This document shows positions 17,401 to 29,153 of a stretch of DNA of 64,000 nt, one piece after another. A program made the translations under genes and the position numbers. The notes under the pieces were generated by a model. The model was not told where the DNA came from and made no database searches. It saw nothing but the letters and a program-made list of their open reading frames with translations. Source of the stretch: Membranipora membranacea. Its lineage: Eukaryota > Bryozoa > Gymnolaemata > Cheilostomatida > Membraniporidae. Numbering within the stretch: the first letter of the stretch is position 1; each line of letters opens with the position of its first letter. The stretch is from positions 13,268,001 through 13,332,000 of the forward strand of contig OU612075.1 of assembly GCA_914767715.1 (NCBI GenBank), given 5' to 3'.

Positions 17401-20400
17401 TGCCATGCCTCCTCTATATGGTGAAAGCATCAACTTATCAAATGCCTCAAAAACAAGGCACAGAGGGCTCAATTTAAAAAAGGCACTTTTTGCCACAAAA
17501 TGAACTTCCAGAGGTCATTGCGACTCAACGTCAAATATTTGGGAGGTTTAAACCGTAAAAATAACTATTAGACATGATCACCAATACAATATTAAACATC
17601 TTTAAAAAGCGATATATCACGTTAATATCATGCTAGTACACAATGAACTAGTCAAGGGGCCGTTGCCTGCGTTCGGGATTTTGTGGCGCTCCACTATCAT
17701 GTGAAGCGCCACAAAATCCCAAACGCTGGCAACGGCCCCTTGACTAACAGTGAACTAGAATTCAAACCTTTCTGATTTTGAGATTTGTCTCCCCATCGAG
17801 ATTAGCTGTTTCTATGTAGGCTATAGCCTGTGGTTCAGATGATGAAAGAAGCAGAGTATCAGCGGGAATCAGTGACCCATCCGTAAGTTTGACCAGATCC
17901 CCAACTTTTATCTGTCTCCACTTCATTGTTTTCCATTGTCTATCTCTCAACACTACAAAATGAAATAGTTAGTAGACTGACAACAGCTGATTCCTTACGA
18001 GGAACGCTTAAAAAAAAGAGGTGAAACTCAGCCTATTGGCTAAGATCAAAGTGTCATGGCTGATTAGTGCCTGTTTCAGTTTTTGGCAGCTTGCTGCACA
18101 CTCACGATTAGGAGGTCCACCATGGCCTCACCTCTAGGATGCATTCTAGCTTGCTAGGATGTATCACACTCCCAGTATGAGGACTCCGGGCAACTTGCGT
18201 CCCTCTTTAGGGGCAGCCCACCCTCTGTTTTGTCATAAACAGGGCGAATGTTTGGCCAAAGTTTGATTGCCTGTCACAGAGTGGTGCTTGTTCTGCTATA
18301 TTAGATTATTGCAGCTAGGTGTACAAAAACAGGTCATTTAGGGACTCGACACTTCTAGCATACATGCACAACAATCTCAGTGTGAAGACTTGGGCCTGCC
18401 AAAGTCTGCTGTATTTCACAAAACAGTGAGGCAAAACAGGAAAAAACATGATCAATCATTCCCATGTAATATGCATTTGATGATTTGATATCAGAGGTAT
18501 AAAATTAGCACACATTAGGCCAGTTGCCCTCCAAATCTTCCCAGATGCTAAGCCATGAGTGGAATTCATTGGATATTATTTACCCATAACAGTAGAATTG
18601 TTGACTTTGTTATCAGCTTGGTGTCTTTTCTAAAAAATTAAAAAATAGATAATTCCTTGAAATATGATCCAGAGAAGGGTATTAGAGCTAAATAACAAAG
18701 TTCACATATACCAAGAGGTTTCACTTATATATTTTCGACTACATTCTAACTTCCTTATTGAACATACAATCTATATAATTATTTAACACATAATATAAAC
18801 AAGCAATGAGCTCTCTCTGCATTGATACAAGGGTATAAGAGCTAACTCATATGATGACAATTCACTCCGCAAACTTTGCTGAATAAGGCTAAACAAAAAC
18901 AAAACTAAGTTCAAGATAAATGTTCAAACCAAGATTGATAAATTTGTATTCCACTCATCCATAAATCCTGGTTTAACTTCAATATATAGCACAATAAAGG
19001 AGATTCAAATTTGAAACCTGTAAACAGTTCAAAATTCAATGACAATTTTCATCTTATAGAAATTAGGGAAAGTTAATTTCCTATAGAATCTGTAGGTATC
19101 AATCTACTCACAATGTCTTCTATTAGTTCTTTAGTAGCTGACAGGAGAAGTATAATGATAAGAGGCATAAGGGTAGTATACCGTCCTGTCGGGGAGACTC
19201 CGGGAAGTTGCTGTAGGATAGAAATCAATGTAATATAGTAAAAATATATTGTGTCTTTTTTCATACTATAGTTGTACACATTTCAGTATCAAAAAAACTA
19301 GTAAGCTTTATAATAGTTTATGTCGAGTAGTCCCAAGGGCTAGGTAATAGCGACCAAGCACCGATATTCCATCCTGCAATCTATATTATGAAAGGATTTA
19401 TTATGATCTGATGGATAATAACTTCTTGTCAAAAACTATATGGGTCTCATAAAAAATCTTATGATGTCTTATAAACACTTCACATTCACATAAAGCCTTT
19501 CATCAGGTCATTATGCTAGTCACTTAGTGCCCTGGGGTAAAGATCAATCCACTTTCATGATGATTGAACTATTAACATACTTATGTACTAGAGAAAGAAA
19601 TACATGCATGGTTGTTCATCTTTTTAAAACACAAACACAACGCAGACACAGTCAGCATCTTGCATGGTTAAATTTTGTTAATAAATTATAATTTAATTCT
19701 TTAAAAGAACACAACGCTAATAACAATCCCCTCCTACCGTAACTTTGAAAAAAAGCATTTGTAATCAAGACTATATAGCTGCTGGAGCATTTCAAACTAT
19801 TATATCTCTACTGGCAATGCTTCGATGAAAGTCATTGACAAGTTTATAAAGCATGGTTGTACGTGTTTTGGTCAGAATTAAATTTACTGGGTGCAACTGT
19901 AGTAGAAAAGGAAAACTAAAATGTTCATCATATGCAAATTCCAAAGAGTGCTATATCTAAAGCCCTTGAGCAAAGGCATATAACGGTAACAAGTGAATAT
20001 GCTGGTTACCAATAACCAGCCATACAGGAGTGTTCCTCATTACAAATCCTATTCACAGAACCCGGATAACTATGCCTGTGTCACACATTCTCGCTGGTCT
20101 CATGGAGTAGTCTATAAACGGTAGCCCGTTGGTAACATGGAGTTGGTATTAAAGGTTTTGTTATAGTCCTATTTGTAGCATCGCGCTGCGTCGCCGGGGG
20201 CCATCGGGAGGGGGGGCAAAGTCTGGGGGGCTCAGACTAGCATCTTACTAACCTGCAGGCAAGCGATGAACAGGAAGAATATGTTGGCATATTTCCTGAA
20301 CTGTTCGAATAGAAACCTCGGTAGGAAGGTGAAAAAGTTGTACTTCCCTGTGCTGCAAAAGTAAAAAACATCAGAATCACAACAACAATGTGTAAAGTAT

Positions 20401-21796
20401 GCAATGAACATCACAGTCAACATAGTCAACAAGTCGGCCTTGTCTTACGCTCACTCGAACACTTTTAAATTGTGTATGATGTGTAGTGTATTGCTGATTT
20501 ATTGAAACTTCAAGAAAGTCTCAAAACCCGGAGGTCACAGGGTCACATCGGTGGGATATTTGTACCCATAGCTCAATCAGCAGCAGATTGAGTCATCTTT
20601 AAGAATCAAATTGGACAATGGTTGCTGACTGCGGAGGGCCTCCAAATTAATTCATTGCACGGATGGGTTTAGGATGTTCTGACAAAACACCAGTGTAAAG
20701 CTATCGAAATGAAAGGTGATCAGAGGTTATAAAACAGCTTTGTGCGCAACATGCAATAAAGTCAGCATTTGCGAGGAGCAGAGCCTTTCGTATTTCATGC
20801 TGATAGAATTGCAGTAAAAAGAAGTGAATAATCTTGGTAAGACTGTACGTGATTACAGTAAAGAGTTTCATGCTCAAGGGGTGGAACTCGCTAAGCCTTT
20901 GTGTTTGTCTTGATACTATGTTACCAACTGGACAGTATTTTAGAGTAGATTTATAAGCCTGACCCATGCATTGTCACTCAAGTATTGTAGCTTTTTCCTG
21001 TTAACTTGATTTGATAAGTTATATAAGGGTTACATAGACTCCTACCTGATTTGATTGCCTGCAAACTGTTGAGACTCAGGTTCCCCAATAGTAATGTTGC
21101 GTGGTACTTTCTGTAGACTTTCAGAACTTGCCTGTAGCTTACCTGGAATAGAAGCCATAATTTTAAATTGAGTGAACAGTGCGGGTGAGGAAAACCCAGC
21201 CCTCTTGTGGCATAACTTGAAGCTTAGAGATCATTATACAGCTATCATATAAACACCTGATTGTTGAACCTGAGTAAAGCTTAATGTTTCCCTTTAACTA
21301 TTGTTGAACTGTTATGTAACGCCAATGACAATATTCGTGAATTTTGACTAGGCAACTCTAGTTCATTTCACATCTCTGTTTTCAGGACAAGCGTGTGGTT
21401 GTCTCTTTAGAAACTCATAGAACCTCATGCAACTTATAAAGAATCTCAGAAGATAAGGAATATACTAATTCTCATCTCCCTTGATCAAATAACTCCACAC
21501 AGCACAATCATTGGAGGACCATCGACTGAGCCTGCGGATTCAGCATGGTTCTACCAATTAGTAGTACAAGAACTCCTTGGCTCCTCCTATGAACATGATG
21601 TTGACTAACCACAGCACAGAAATCTTCTTATTCTCTGAAAGGTTGAAATCCTGGTTGGTCTAGCTTGGAACAGTGGTGTTCTTTCTGTGTCATATTCATC
21701 AGCAACAGAACTGGGACAGAATCTTCTCACAAACCTTCTCAATTTTGATGGTGGTTTCAATTTGACTCCATCAAGGAAATCAAACTGTTCACCCAT
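5448..21796 (-). CDS. ATP8A: P4-ATPase phospholipid flippase, ATP8A type (complete, 30 exons)
   Basis: Membrane pump moving aminophospholipids to the cytosolic leaflet, normally with a CDC50/TMEM30 subunit. Exons in order: 21796-21610, 21142-21046, 20352-20253, 19210-19112, 18629-18584, 17952-17768, 17037-16910, 16608-16440, 15844-15736, 15143-14947, 14667-14579, 14487-14425, 14318-14243, 13824-13716, 13177-13095, 12833-12714, 12429-12278, 11735-11615, 11196-11106, 10838-10684, 10101-9913, 9664-9476, 9231-9157, 8905-8783, 8500-8360, 8095-8039, 7719-7517, 6797-6618, 6324-6221, 5545-5448. Total 3,735 nt, 1,244 aa, close to family length. Visible: QQ gate after TM1 across exons 3/4, [12 protein letters not shown] in TM4, phosphorylation motif SDKTGTLT (exon 11), KGA|D across exons 16/17, LTGDK (19), GDGANDV (21), and the C-terminal GFAFSQDE tail motif typical of ATP8A. 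The first Met is inferred. Exon 17 appears to use a GC donor. ATP8A over ATP8B/10/11 rests on the tail and on alignment throughout. Confidence 0.95.
12276..12277 (-). other. Putative GC splice donor (GC-AG intron 17 of ATP8A)
   Basis: Exon 17 must end so that W-N-K is followed by one residue and then Y-H-E-A, matching the W-x(3)-Y-x-x-A spacing of ATP8A proteins. The phase-correct junction falls at AAAAT|GCGAGT, with GC instead of GT and otherwise good donor positions +4 to +6. The nearest GT donor (CGA|GTATTT) is out of phase with the normal acceptor at 11736-11737. GC-AG is the usual minority intron class. Confidence 0.6.
13508..13599 (+). repeat. tRNA-like sequence, probably a SINE head or tRNA pseudogene
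   Basis: Lies in ATP8A intron 14, antisense to the gene. A canonical T-arm/B-box block (GGTTCAAGTCC inside a CTGGG/CCCGG stem) ends at about 13590. It is followed by CCACGGC, which pairs 6 of 7 with GGCGTGG at the 5' end, and an A-box-like TGGCTGAAGG follows the 5' strand. The length fits a type II (Ser/Leu-like) tRNA, but I could not fold a clean anticodon arm. The reverse reading gives RGRDLNPG, a peptide often seen where such B-boxes are translated. A degenerate tRNA or SINE is more likely than a working tRNA. Confidence 0.45.
13925..13973. repeat. Short imperfect hairpin in ATP8A intron 13
   Basis: Two 23-base arms match at 19 positions as inverted repeats with a loop of a few bases. No flanking duplication was seen. 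It could be a tiny foldback element or a chance structure. Confidence 0.4.
15945..16055. mobile_element. Foldback element with 9-bp target duplication (MULE-like MITE)
   Basis: A 111-bp near-palindrome in ATP8A intron 8. It begins TAGTCTACGTACTCAGACTCC and ends with the imperfect inverse; arms of about 50 bp match at roughly nine in ten positions around a short AT-rich spacer. It is flanked by a perfect 9-bp direct repeat, GCCATAGAT, at 15936-15944 and 16056-16064. Nine-base duplications are characteristic of Mutator-like transposons. There is no coding capacity, so it is non-autonomous. Confidence 0.8.
17212..17628. mobile_element. Non-autonomous terminal-inverted-repeat element
   Basis: A 417-bp segment in ATP8A intron 6 bounded by inverted copies of ATATTAACGTGATATATCGC (17212-17231 and the complement at 17609-17628). 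The interior is not self-complementary and has no meaningful open frame. I could not identify a convincing target duplication, so the superfamily is unassigned. Confidence 0.6.
17649..17746. mobile_element. Second foldback element with near-perfect 9-bp target duplication
   Basis: A 98-bp palindrome only 20 bp from the preceding element, in the same intron. It begins TAGTCAAGGGGCCGTTGCC and ends with the inverse, and is GC-rich against an AT-rich background. Flanks are ACAATGAAC (17640-17648) and ACAGTGAAC (17747-17755), 8 of 9 identical. It shares the TAGTC start and the 9-bp duplication with the element at 15945-16055 but differs internally. Confidence 0.7.
20177..20240. repeat. GC-rich repeat-like island next to ATP8A exon 3
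   Basis: A G-rich patch ending in GGCTCAGACTAGC, within 15 bp of the exon 3 donor. A similar layout, ending GGGGCTCAGGCTACC, occurs at 62494-62546. The TAG-Y-CTGAGCC terminus resembles the ends of the foldback at 15945-16055, suggesting degraded members of one family. Confidence 0.35.
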
Positions 21797-22212
21797 GGTG
21801 ATGGTGACAGTGGATTTTAGAAATTAACCCATTTGTTTTCACAACTGAGGTTTTTCCAATTTCCAAAGTGAAACTAATGCTCTCTGTGATAGAAGATAAC
21901 AATATATCATCTAACCCAAAACTATATCATAAGTATTTTCTAAATGAAGGGTTTACTCGTCATGCCCTCAATATTATCATCAAAGTTTGCATTGGAAATT
22001 ATCTATGTGAAGGTTCTTCAAGAATTGAGCAGCAAGATTTTTTTTTAATAAAAATAATTGACAAGCTCCCATAATTACATACCATAAGTAATCATCATGT
22101 CTAGCCACCTTCTGTATCAAGAGACTCTTTATCCAAACAAGCAGTACAGACACTCCTTGGTTTTAAAGAAGGCACCTCATATTCAAGCAAATCAGTTGTA
22201 TCCAGCCCCCTG

Positions 22213-22268
22213 TCACAAGTCACAGTCCTATCACAGGACAGGGCCTGTGATAGGACTGTGACTTGTGA
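22213..22268. repeat. Perfect 25-bp inverted repeat with 6-base loop
   Basis: TCACAAGTCACAGTCCTATC and five further bases are repeated exactly as the reverse complement after a 6-base spacer. No target duplication is visible. It could be a recent foldback insertion or a structural or regulatory hairpin between two divergent genes. Confidence 0.7.
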
Positions 22269-22994
22269 ATAAACTCAACTGACCTGTGTAACAGCAGGCA
22301 TTACTGCCTCTTTGATAGTGGAGTGAGTGTGGCTACTACAAGTGATTTGGCTAGAGTTAAATTATTAGCATTGTGGTCAACTGGGGCATTTTATCATCAT
22401 AATTGTTTTGAACTCCAGTCCATTACCTGTATATTTTTCACATATTATGCCTCTCTTATAATTATTTTATCTGCCAAACATAGAAGAATGTGTATGCAGG
22501 GTATACCATTTTCCAAGAAAAACATTGATTGGTTTGCTGTCGTCTGCCCCATTCCGAGCTAAAACTGACGCTTTGATCAGAGTTGCAAGCACTCAACATG
22601 GCAGCCTTACTTACTTCCCAATTAATCCTAACCGCCTACCCTAATAGGGTGGGCATGCAGGATATATTAACCAGCTACGTTCGTTGAAAAAACTTAGAAA
22701 ATAATAATCAAGAAAAAATCACACTAATGTGAAAAACTTACAAAAGAAAAACATAACGTAAAAAACTGCTTGCCAAAAAACTGCTAGTTGATCGCCACTG
22801 GTCAATGGTGTTTCTTTTACGGGCTACAGAATATATCAACAATACAAGTATATAATATAAAGGTATTAGAGGTTAGAAGACGAGAATGTTAGTTAGTTTA
22901 GCGTAGGAGTTTCAAAGTATACTTTAATCTCACCTCTGACTCGATTGAAATAACTGTGTCGCCACTGATTTATGTTTTGTGTCCAACTGATAAC

Positions 22995-23151
22995 TTAACC
23001 TCTGGTATTGTGGTGTGCAGTAAACCGAACGTATGTATTTAACTTGATGTCATACAGTCCTGTCTCAATCTTACGTAGGAAAAATATGTCTAGCTCATCC
23101 CTCCTGTTTTGAAGAGAAATGATATCATTACGAGACATGCAATCAGTCAGC
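22995..23151 (-). pseudogene. Orphan exon-like segment, weakly CTNNBL1-like
   Basis: After an acceptor-like CCCACAG, an open frame of about 51 codons runs to TAA at 22995-22997. Its middle, DELDIFFLRKIETGLYDIK, resembles the E-x-FYLRRLDAGLFVLQ stretch near the C-terminus of beta-catenin-like protein 1 (a spliceosome-associated armadillo protein). The next part of that protein does not follow, and I found no partner exons. It may be a relic, an exon of an unrecognised gene, or chance similarity. Confidence 0.3.
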
Positions 23152-24053
23152 CTGTGGGAAATAATATATTTTTGGAGCTATTACTTGAATAATGTTAAGC
23201 AAATGACTTTAAAAAATATATCCAGATATTGCCAGATTTCGGTAGTACCTGCGCAAACAGCACTTTTTTAGATTTTTAAATATTCAAAGTAAGTTGTCCG
23301 TCTTTTAAACGTGTCTTGTGGGGTGGCTAAAAAACTAGTGACCTGACTCTTTTACATAGACCTTTACATGAGTAGCACCCTGACAACATCTGCTGCCCTA
23401 GCGTGAATTATTTTTAAAAAGGGTTTGCTCTGTTACAAGGTAAGAATTCATTGCTTTCTGGCAGAGAGAGGGGCCTTTTAAATGAAATAAAAATATTTTC
23501 TTATATGACTAAGAAATTATCGAACAAACGATATGAACATGATAGATTGTCATACATAGATGAGGTCAAAGTGATTGGTGTTTCTGTTTTACATGTAGGG
23601 CAGATGAGTAAGCTTAATTCAAGACTTATTTGTATCAAATATGGTGTACGTGCATGCCTTGGTCTTTGAATATATCTTTGTTTCAGCTTGAAGTTGAGCT
23701 ATAAGCAAGCAAGTTTTCTAGATATAGACAATCTCAAGCATTGCAAGCTCACATTGTTTCTCATTTTTTTTTTTTTTCTCACTTTTGTTCAATTTTTGTT
23801 GATCTGTGTAGAGTTTCATATCACCCTAGGTAAGTCCCAACATGACCTGTCCTGAGCGTCCAGCCTGGCAAATATTGCATAAAAACTGTTTGTCCCAGAT
23901 AAAAGTTATTCCATAAAATGTAAACACTCTTGGGAGAGGACAACCCCCTTCCTGATACATACTGTATGAGCTTGTCAGGATAGGGGGTCGGGATATGCTT
24001 ATGAAGACAATGGCCGACATAACTTATGGCTGTGCTGTTTATCAAGATATACG

Positions 24054-27000
24054 ATGAGTGAGACAGTAGCAGCAGAAGAGCCCATAAAGAAGAAGAGAAG
24101 ACGAAGGATAGCAACTCCTCCACTGAACCTGACGGCTTGTACCGATGATAAAGATATATATGACAGCGCTGTTACTAATACATATAATGCATTGAAATCT
24201 GGTAAGTTTTGAAAGAAGTTGCAGTATTGATTGGTCTGGTACTCTTGCCTAATCTAACGAGAACCTCGAATGTATGCTGCTTGTTGTTGAAATAGCCTAG
24301 TAAGAAGCAGACTGCATGACAAACTGTCAGACAATCTGAGAAAGCATAATCTGCCTGTAAGGCCCAGCTATATTGTATTCTCGACATTGAATTTCAACTC
24401 AATTTTTTTATACCTTTGATGACCAGATATGCTGCAGGAATAACGGAGGCTTGCCATTTTCCCTTGCAGAGGTGTTCAGATCTTTTATGTTATAATCACA
24501 ACAAACCAGCAGGTCCAAAAGAAAAGATTTCGCTATCAATCTGTTCACTTGTTCCTTTTATGCCCACATGCAGGTCAGATAGAGATGCCTGTATCAGATA
24601 TTGTGAGATCTGCTAGTCTAGAAGAGAGGTCACTGTCCGCCTCAAGTATAGACGTCGAACAAACTGTAAGTGAGCCAACTATTTTATGGGATATTATGTC
24701 ATTTTCTATGAATTTACAATGTATATTGTATATTTAAAATACAGCATACTGCACTATTGACAGGTTTTTCAGTCAAAACATGTGCAGGCAATTTCCGTAA
24801 AATGGTCAACAGGGGTCTGCTCAGACAACGAGTGCTTTAATCAGAGACACAAATATCCTCATCTGTTGATATAAACCCTTGACATTGTCTCTGTAAAATT
24901 TGGGTGTGAATTTTTAATAAAGGTCAATCTGATCGAACAAGAGGATGAGCCTGTGGACACAGGGGTGGACAATGCAGAACCTGTAGCTCCCCCTGAGCCT
25001 GAGGAGCCCCCATCACCTCCTCCCCCTGTCTATAACCACAGACCTCGTCGTCTTGGTAGAGGTAGGCTATCTATATGATCAGCCTTGTCCCAAATTCGGT
25101 GGCAAGGTAACATTTCCTACCTGGCGATGATTCATCCTTAGGAAGAGTTCACTTATATCTTGAAATGGTGTATAAATTTATTATTTTGTGCTATCTTGCG
25201 TGCATGTTTCTTAGTTGTGTAGAGATTTTACATGTAGAACGATGCCACGAACTCAAACTAGACGTATTATAATCCATTTTGCTTGTATTTGGAGTTGCTC
25301 CCCCAAGCAAAAGGCCTTTTGCCAGCAACAGCTACACAACAGTAGAATGGGAGCGACCTGGAATGCAGGCAACTTGGATGAAACTTGTTCTAAACGTACG
25401 TCATGTTGTCCAATTAAGCTTGCTTTTGATTCAGAACAACCCAATACCATACCCCATATATTATTATTATCCCTTGTCAGGTGTGAAGGCTGCGTTCGAT
25501 ATGCTTGAGCATTCCCGGCAGCAGATGTTTGTATCGACAGTACAGGATTACCATGAGGAGATGAGCCAGCAGGCCGCTGCCTCTTCTGATGGTGTGGAGC
25601 TCGTGTCAGAAGAGCCTGCTGCCGATCAGATTAAGGTAACTCATCATAGCCCATAGTGGTGTCATCATAATATGAGTATACAGTTCTCGCAACATACATC
25701 AACTAATTATGATTTCAATGCTAAATATTTTATTCTAACGGTAGTTTTTGGTTAATAACCCGAATACAAAAACAGTATAACCATGATTGGTGTACTATAG
25801 ACAATGCATGACAGCGCTGTAATCGCCTTCTCCACTGAATTGTGGTCGGCATGGCAGGGGCAATAGAGAGGGCAACTCTGATGTTGGAAATTAGATGAAA
25901 CTTGATAGAGGCTATTTGCTGATTCTCATAAACCAAGTGAATGTATGACACTCAACTTTAACTTAATCTTCAATGAAGTATATCTTTTTGCATTCTCAGT
26001 AACAGGCCTCAGTATTAGTGTTGGATATATTGAGATGATTTATCTTGTAGCTGCGAGTACGAATGCCCTCAGGTATACAAAAATATGAGATCAAAATAAC
26101 AGACAGAATTCTTACACTACGAGAGGAGATCGCGAAGAGGGAGTCCGTGTCAACAGAGAGAGTATCAATGTTCTATAAAGACAGAGCTATACATACAGAT
26201 GATACAGTGCATAGTATGGGTAAGTTCTGATTACTTGATGTTAGTAGTGTATCCATTAAATGTTGATCAGGGTTCTCTTTATTTACCAGGTTCTCCATTT
26301 TCATGGAGGTCTTTATACAGCCGAAGCGGTTAAACCAATCACTAAAAACCCATGACATATATAAATATTCAATAACAATATTTTGTGATAGTACAGTTCA
26401 TTATTAACCATCTGCCTCTGTGATTTCTCCTTAATCTGATCTGACTTGTTCCTAAGCACTTTTGCACTTAAGCATTATCAAGTTGTTGTGACTGTAACTT
26501 TCCTCTCTTATCCCGATGGAAATCAAATTTATAGCAGTTAAAGTACATCTTGGGCAGGGATGTGGACTACAATGTAAATTTAGCCCAACACCTTTCATGT
26601 GTCAAAATATGGTTTGTTCTCTGAGGAATACTCTTGAAACTAACCCTTCAGTTGCAAAATCTTTGATACTGGAGCTATTAAGTATGCTTCGTATCAATCA
26701 AATTTATTGCAAAACCTTCTAAGATTCCGATTTATTGATCTGACAAAAACTTGATATCTGATCTGAAATCAATTATGTAACAAGGTCTGACCGTTGCGGA
26801 CACTGTGGAGGTTTATATCATATCCGAAGACGCTGCGTCGTCAGCAGCAGCAGCAGCAGCAGCAAGTGAAGATAACCAATCCAGCTCATCTGGTCTTCTC
26901 AGTATTAAAGTGCAGGGCAGAGGCCGGAGGGAAACAATTAACATTAATATATCTCCCACAGATCCATTAGGTATGTATGATACACAGGAAGTAAAAGTGT

Positions 27001-27506
27001 CAAAGGCAAAATCAATATCTACTCTCAAACATCCAATTATTGACCGAACAAGTGGTCACTGCCACAGTCATTGTTGTCACTTTTGAAGTGGTTCGTAAGA
27101 GATAAGTTCCGCATGTAAAGTAAGATCTCTAGATGGATGAAACGAGGTTAAGTTGAAATGCAGCATTATCTGTTGGTACAACTCATGCTACAAACCATGT
27201 TTTAATTTAATGTTAATATCAGTTTGGTGCGTTTTTCGCAATTTGTCCTACATCTATTAAGTCAACCAGGCCAATCAATACTTGTAAAGATCATGAATTA
27301 ACTACCACCATATCATCTTTGACCAGATTTACCAGATCTTTTACTCTGATTTCGTAGAGAAATTAATGAAGAAATTTGCCGAGGCGAAAAACGTAGACGT
27401 ATCAATACTGACATTCAATTTTGATGGTGATGAGTTGTCCCCCACTGAAACCCCCACTGATCTGGATATGGAGGATGGTGATTGTGTCGATGTAACTGGA
27501 TATTGA
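24054..27506 (+). CDS. NFATC2IP: NFATC2IP/Rad60-like protein with two SUMO-like domains
   Basis: Family members are nuclear proteins that bind the SUMO E2 and influence sumoylation and genome stability. Exons: 24054-24201, 24574-24665, 24923-25061, 25481-25635, 26051-26219, 26785-26970, 27358-27506 (TGA 27504-27506). Phases 1,0,1,0,1,1 join throughout to 1,038 nt, 345 aa, somewhat shorter than the human protein (about 419). The N-terminus has a basic run (KKKRRRR), a likely nuclear signal, followed by an acidic, proline-rich linker. The first SUMO-like domain begins LRVRMPSGIQKYEI and closes at VADTVEVYII. A serine/alanine linker with seven alanines from GCA repeats follows. The second domain (IKVQGRGRRETININI) ends DMEDGDCVDVTGY, matching the terminal DLGMESGDLIEV of NFATC2IP. 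There is no Gly-Gly tail, as expected for non-conjugated SUMO-like domains. Divergent from ATP8A. Confidence 0.82.
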
Positions 27507-29153
27507 TGCGTGCTATCTACTCTAATGGTTACAACTTACTAAAAAATGAATTGCGTCAAAATCGTTCTATGACAAGTGAAATAGTTTTCACACAAAAATT
27601 GGTTATTTGATTGGGGTAGGAGTCATCTTCCACCTGCCACTAATCTTCATTTTCAAATGAAAGTTCATCCAGGGCTTTGTTATCATAATTGCTCCGGGTT
27701 CTCACAGGGGCAAATGGTTGTAAAATGATAATAAATTATTATTTATTCACACACATTAACATATCAGGGTATATCAGGGGTTTTTTTAAATTTAGTTAAC
27801 CATTGCATTATGTTTCATTATATAAAACCTTCCGTCAGGCATGTCGTCTTTTTTTCTGCCATCTAATGGTGTCTATAATTGTTATACATTAAAACTTGAT
27901 TACCAGTTAATAAATTTATTGCCATCATATCATCACATCCGATCCGGTCTGTTAGCTACCCTTGTTGAGTTCTTATATTTTCCCTGATCACACAGGTGCC
28001 TGATGGTTCTGACATTGTGTTAAATTTTATTAAAATTACAATTTTTTGTAATTTGCATGCATGAAACTCTACATGTTGATGGTTAAAGAAGATGATTTAT
28101 CCGTGTCAACCCTAAAAACCTCATAAAATAAATATAATGAGTTTCTGAAGTTTTGGCTGACTAATCGATCGCAGATGCTCATCCAGGACTTCGGCTGTCT
28201 CTTGATATACTTGTACTTATCCAGATGGCATCACAGAAAGAACATCAATCAAAATTATTTTTTCTATGGCGGTCTCTGCTTTGTGCTCCCTCAAAACAAA
28301 TACATAAGACAGGGACTCTGACATGTAACAACTTTTTGATCAAAATTGTTGTTCTAGAGCTTTTTAATGCAGGGATTTTCCTGACCATTGGAAATTGGAA
28401 TGGTCTGTTTTATCAGATGTGTGTTAGGCATATATAGACATCACTATATTTAGTTTTAACAGGTGTTTCAATTGTTTGATTAAATTTTTAAAAAGAAAAG
28501 CTTAAATATGGTGCACATGTACCCAGACTTAACTAAGCAACGCATAAGTATCTCCAGTGTCACAAAGTGTCACGACTCGTTCCTGATTGTTCGTGGGATG
28601 ATACAAGTATGGAACTCCCTCCGTCCCTAGTCCCAGTTGTTGATCAGTAAATGACATGTGATTAGCATAGTATGTATTTGATGAGCCTTATTTTTGTTCA
28701 GGAAGGGACTGAACTATCTTAGTGATCTCATCCCTAAGGAGATATTCCCAATGTTTTTATTTCCTTGTTACTAAGCAATCCTACAATTTATTTTTCAATT
28801 ATCGAGTTATTAGGTACAAGTTTAGTTTTACATTCACATCTCATCTTATTCAGTCTTGGTCTCTAAAAGTACAGCATCCTGCTCTTAGATATGAAATCCA
28901 ATAACAATCTTACTGTAGAAGTTGTTAAAATACCTAATTATACCTTGATGACCACTGAGCACCTAATAGCCCCTTCTCTTAGTGTTGCTTATACAGCCGT
29001 GACATCAGGGCTGCATTAATACATTCCAGCTTGTTACAGCGAGGAGATAGAGCCTCCTTGGTTACAGTAAATCATATTTTGGTGATATTTATATGAGTTT
29101 GTCTAAACAGTATAAATTTGGTCTGACATAAGCAACTGGTCAGTGACTGCAAA
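27507..29153. other. Intergenic region between NFATC2IP-like gene and class A GPCR
   Basis: AT-rich sequence with only short open frames (60-70 codons) that lack family resemblance and splice context. I see no repeat or RNA gene here. Confidence 0.55.
27730..27735 (+). terminator. Candidate polyadenylation signal of the NFATC2IP-like gene
   Basis: AATAAA about 225 bp after the stop codon on the coding strand, in an AT-rich stretch. Confidence 0.45.

Larger units (their letters stand above)
21797..24053. other. Head-to-head intergenic region between ATP8A and NFATC2IP-like gene
   Basis: About 2.3 kb that should hold the promoters of two divergent genes. It contains a perfect 25-bp hairpin (22213-22268) and an orphan exon-like segment on the - strand (22995-23151). 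No CpG-dense or canonical promoter element could be recognised by eye. Confidence 0.5.

Noticed and set aside
23821-24123. 100-codon hydrophobic frame on the - strand
   Set aside because: It overlaps exon 1 of the NFATC2IP-like gene in antisense and has no recognisable domain or splice context.
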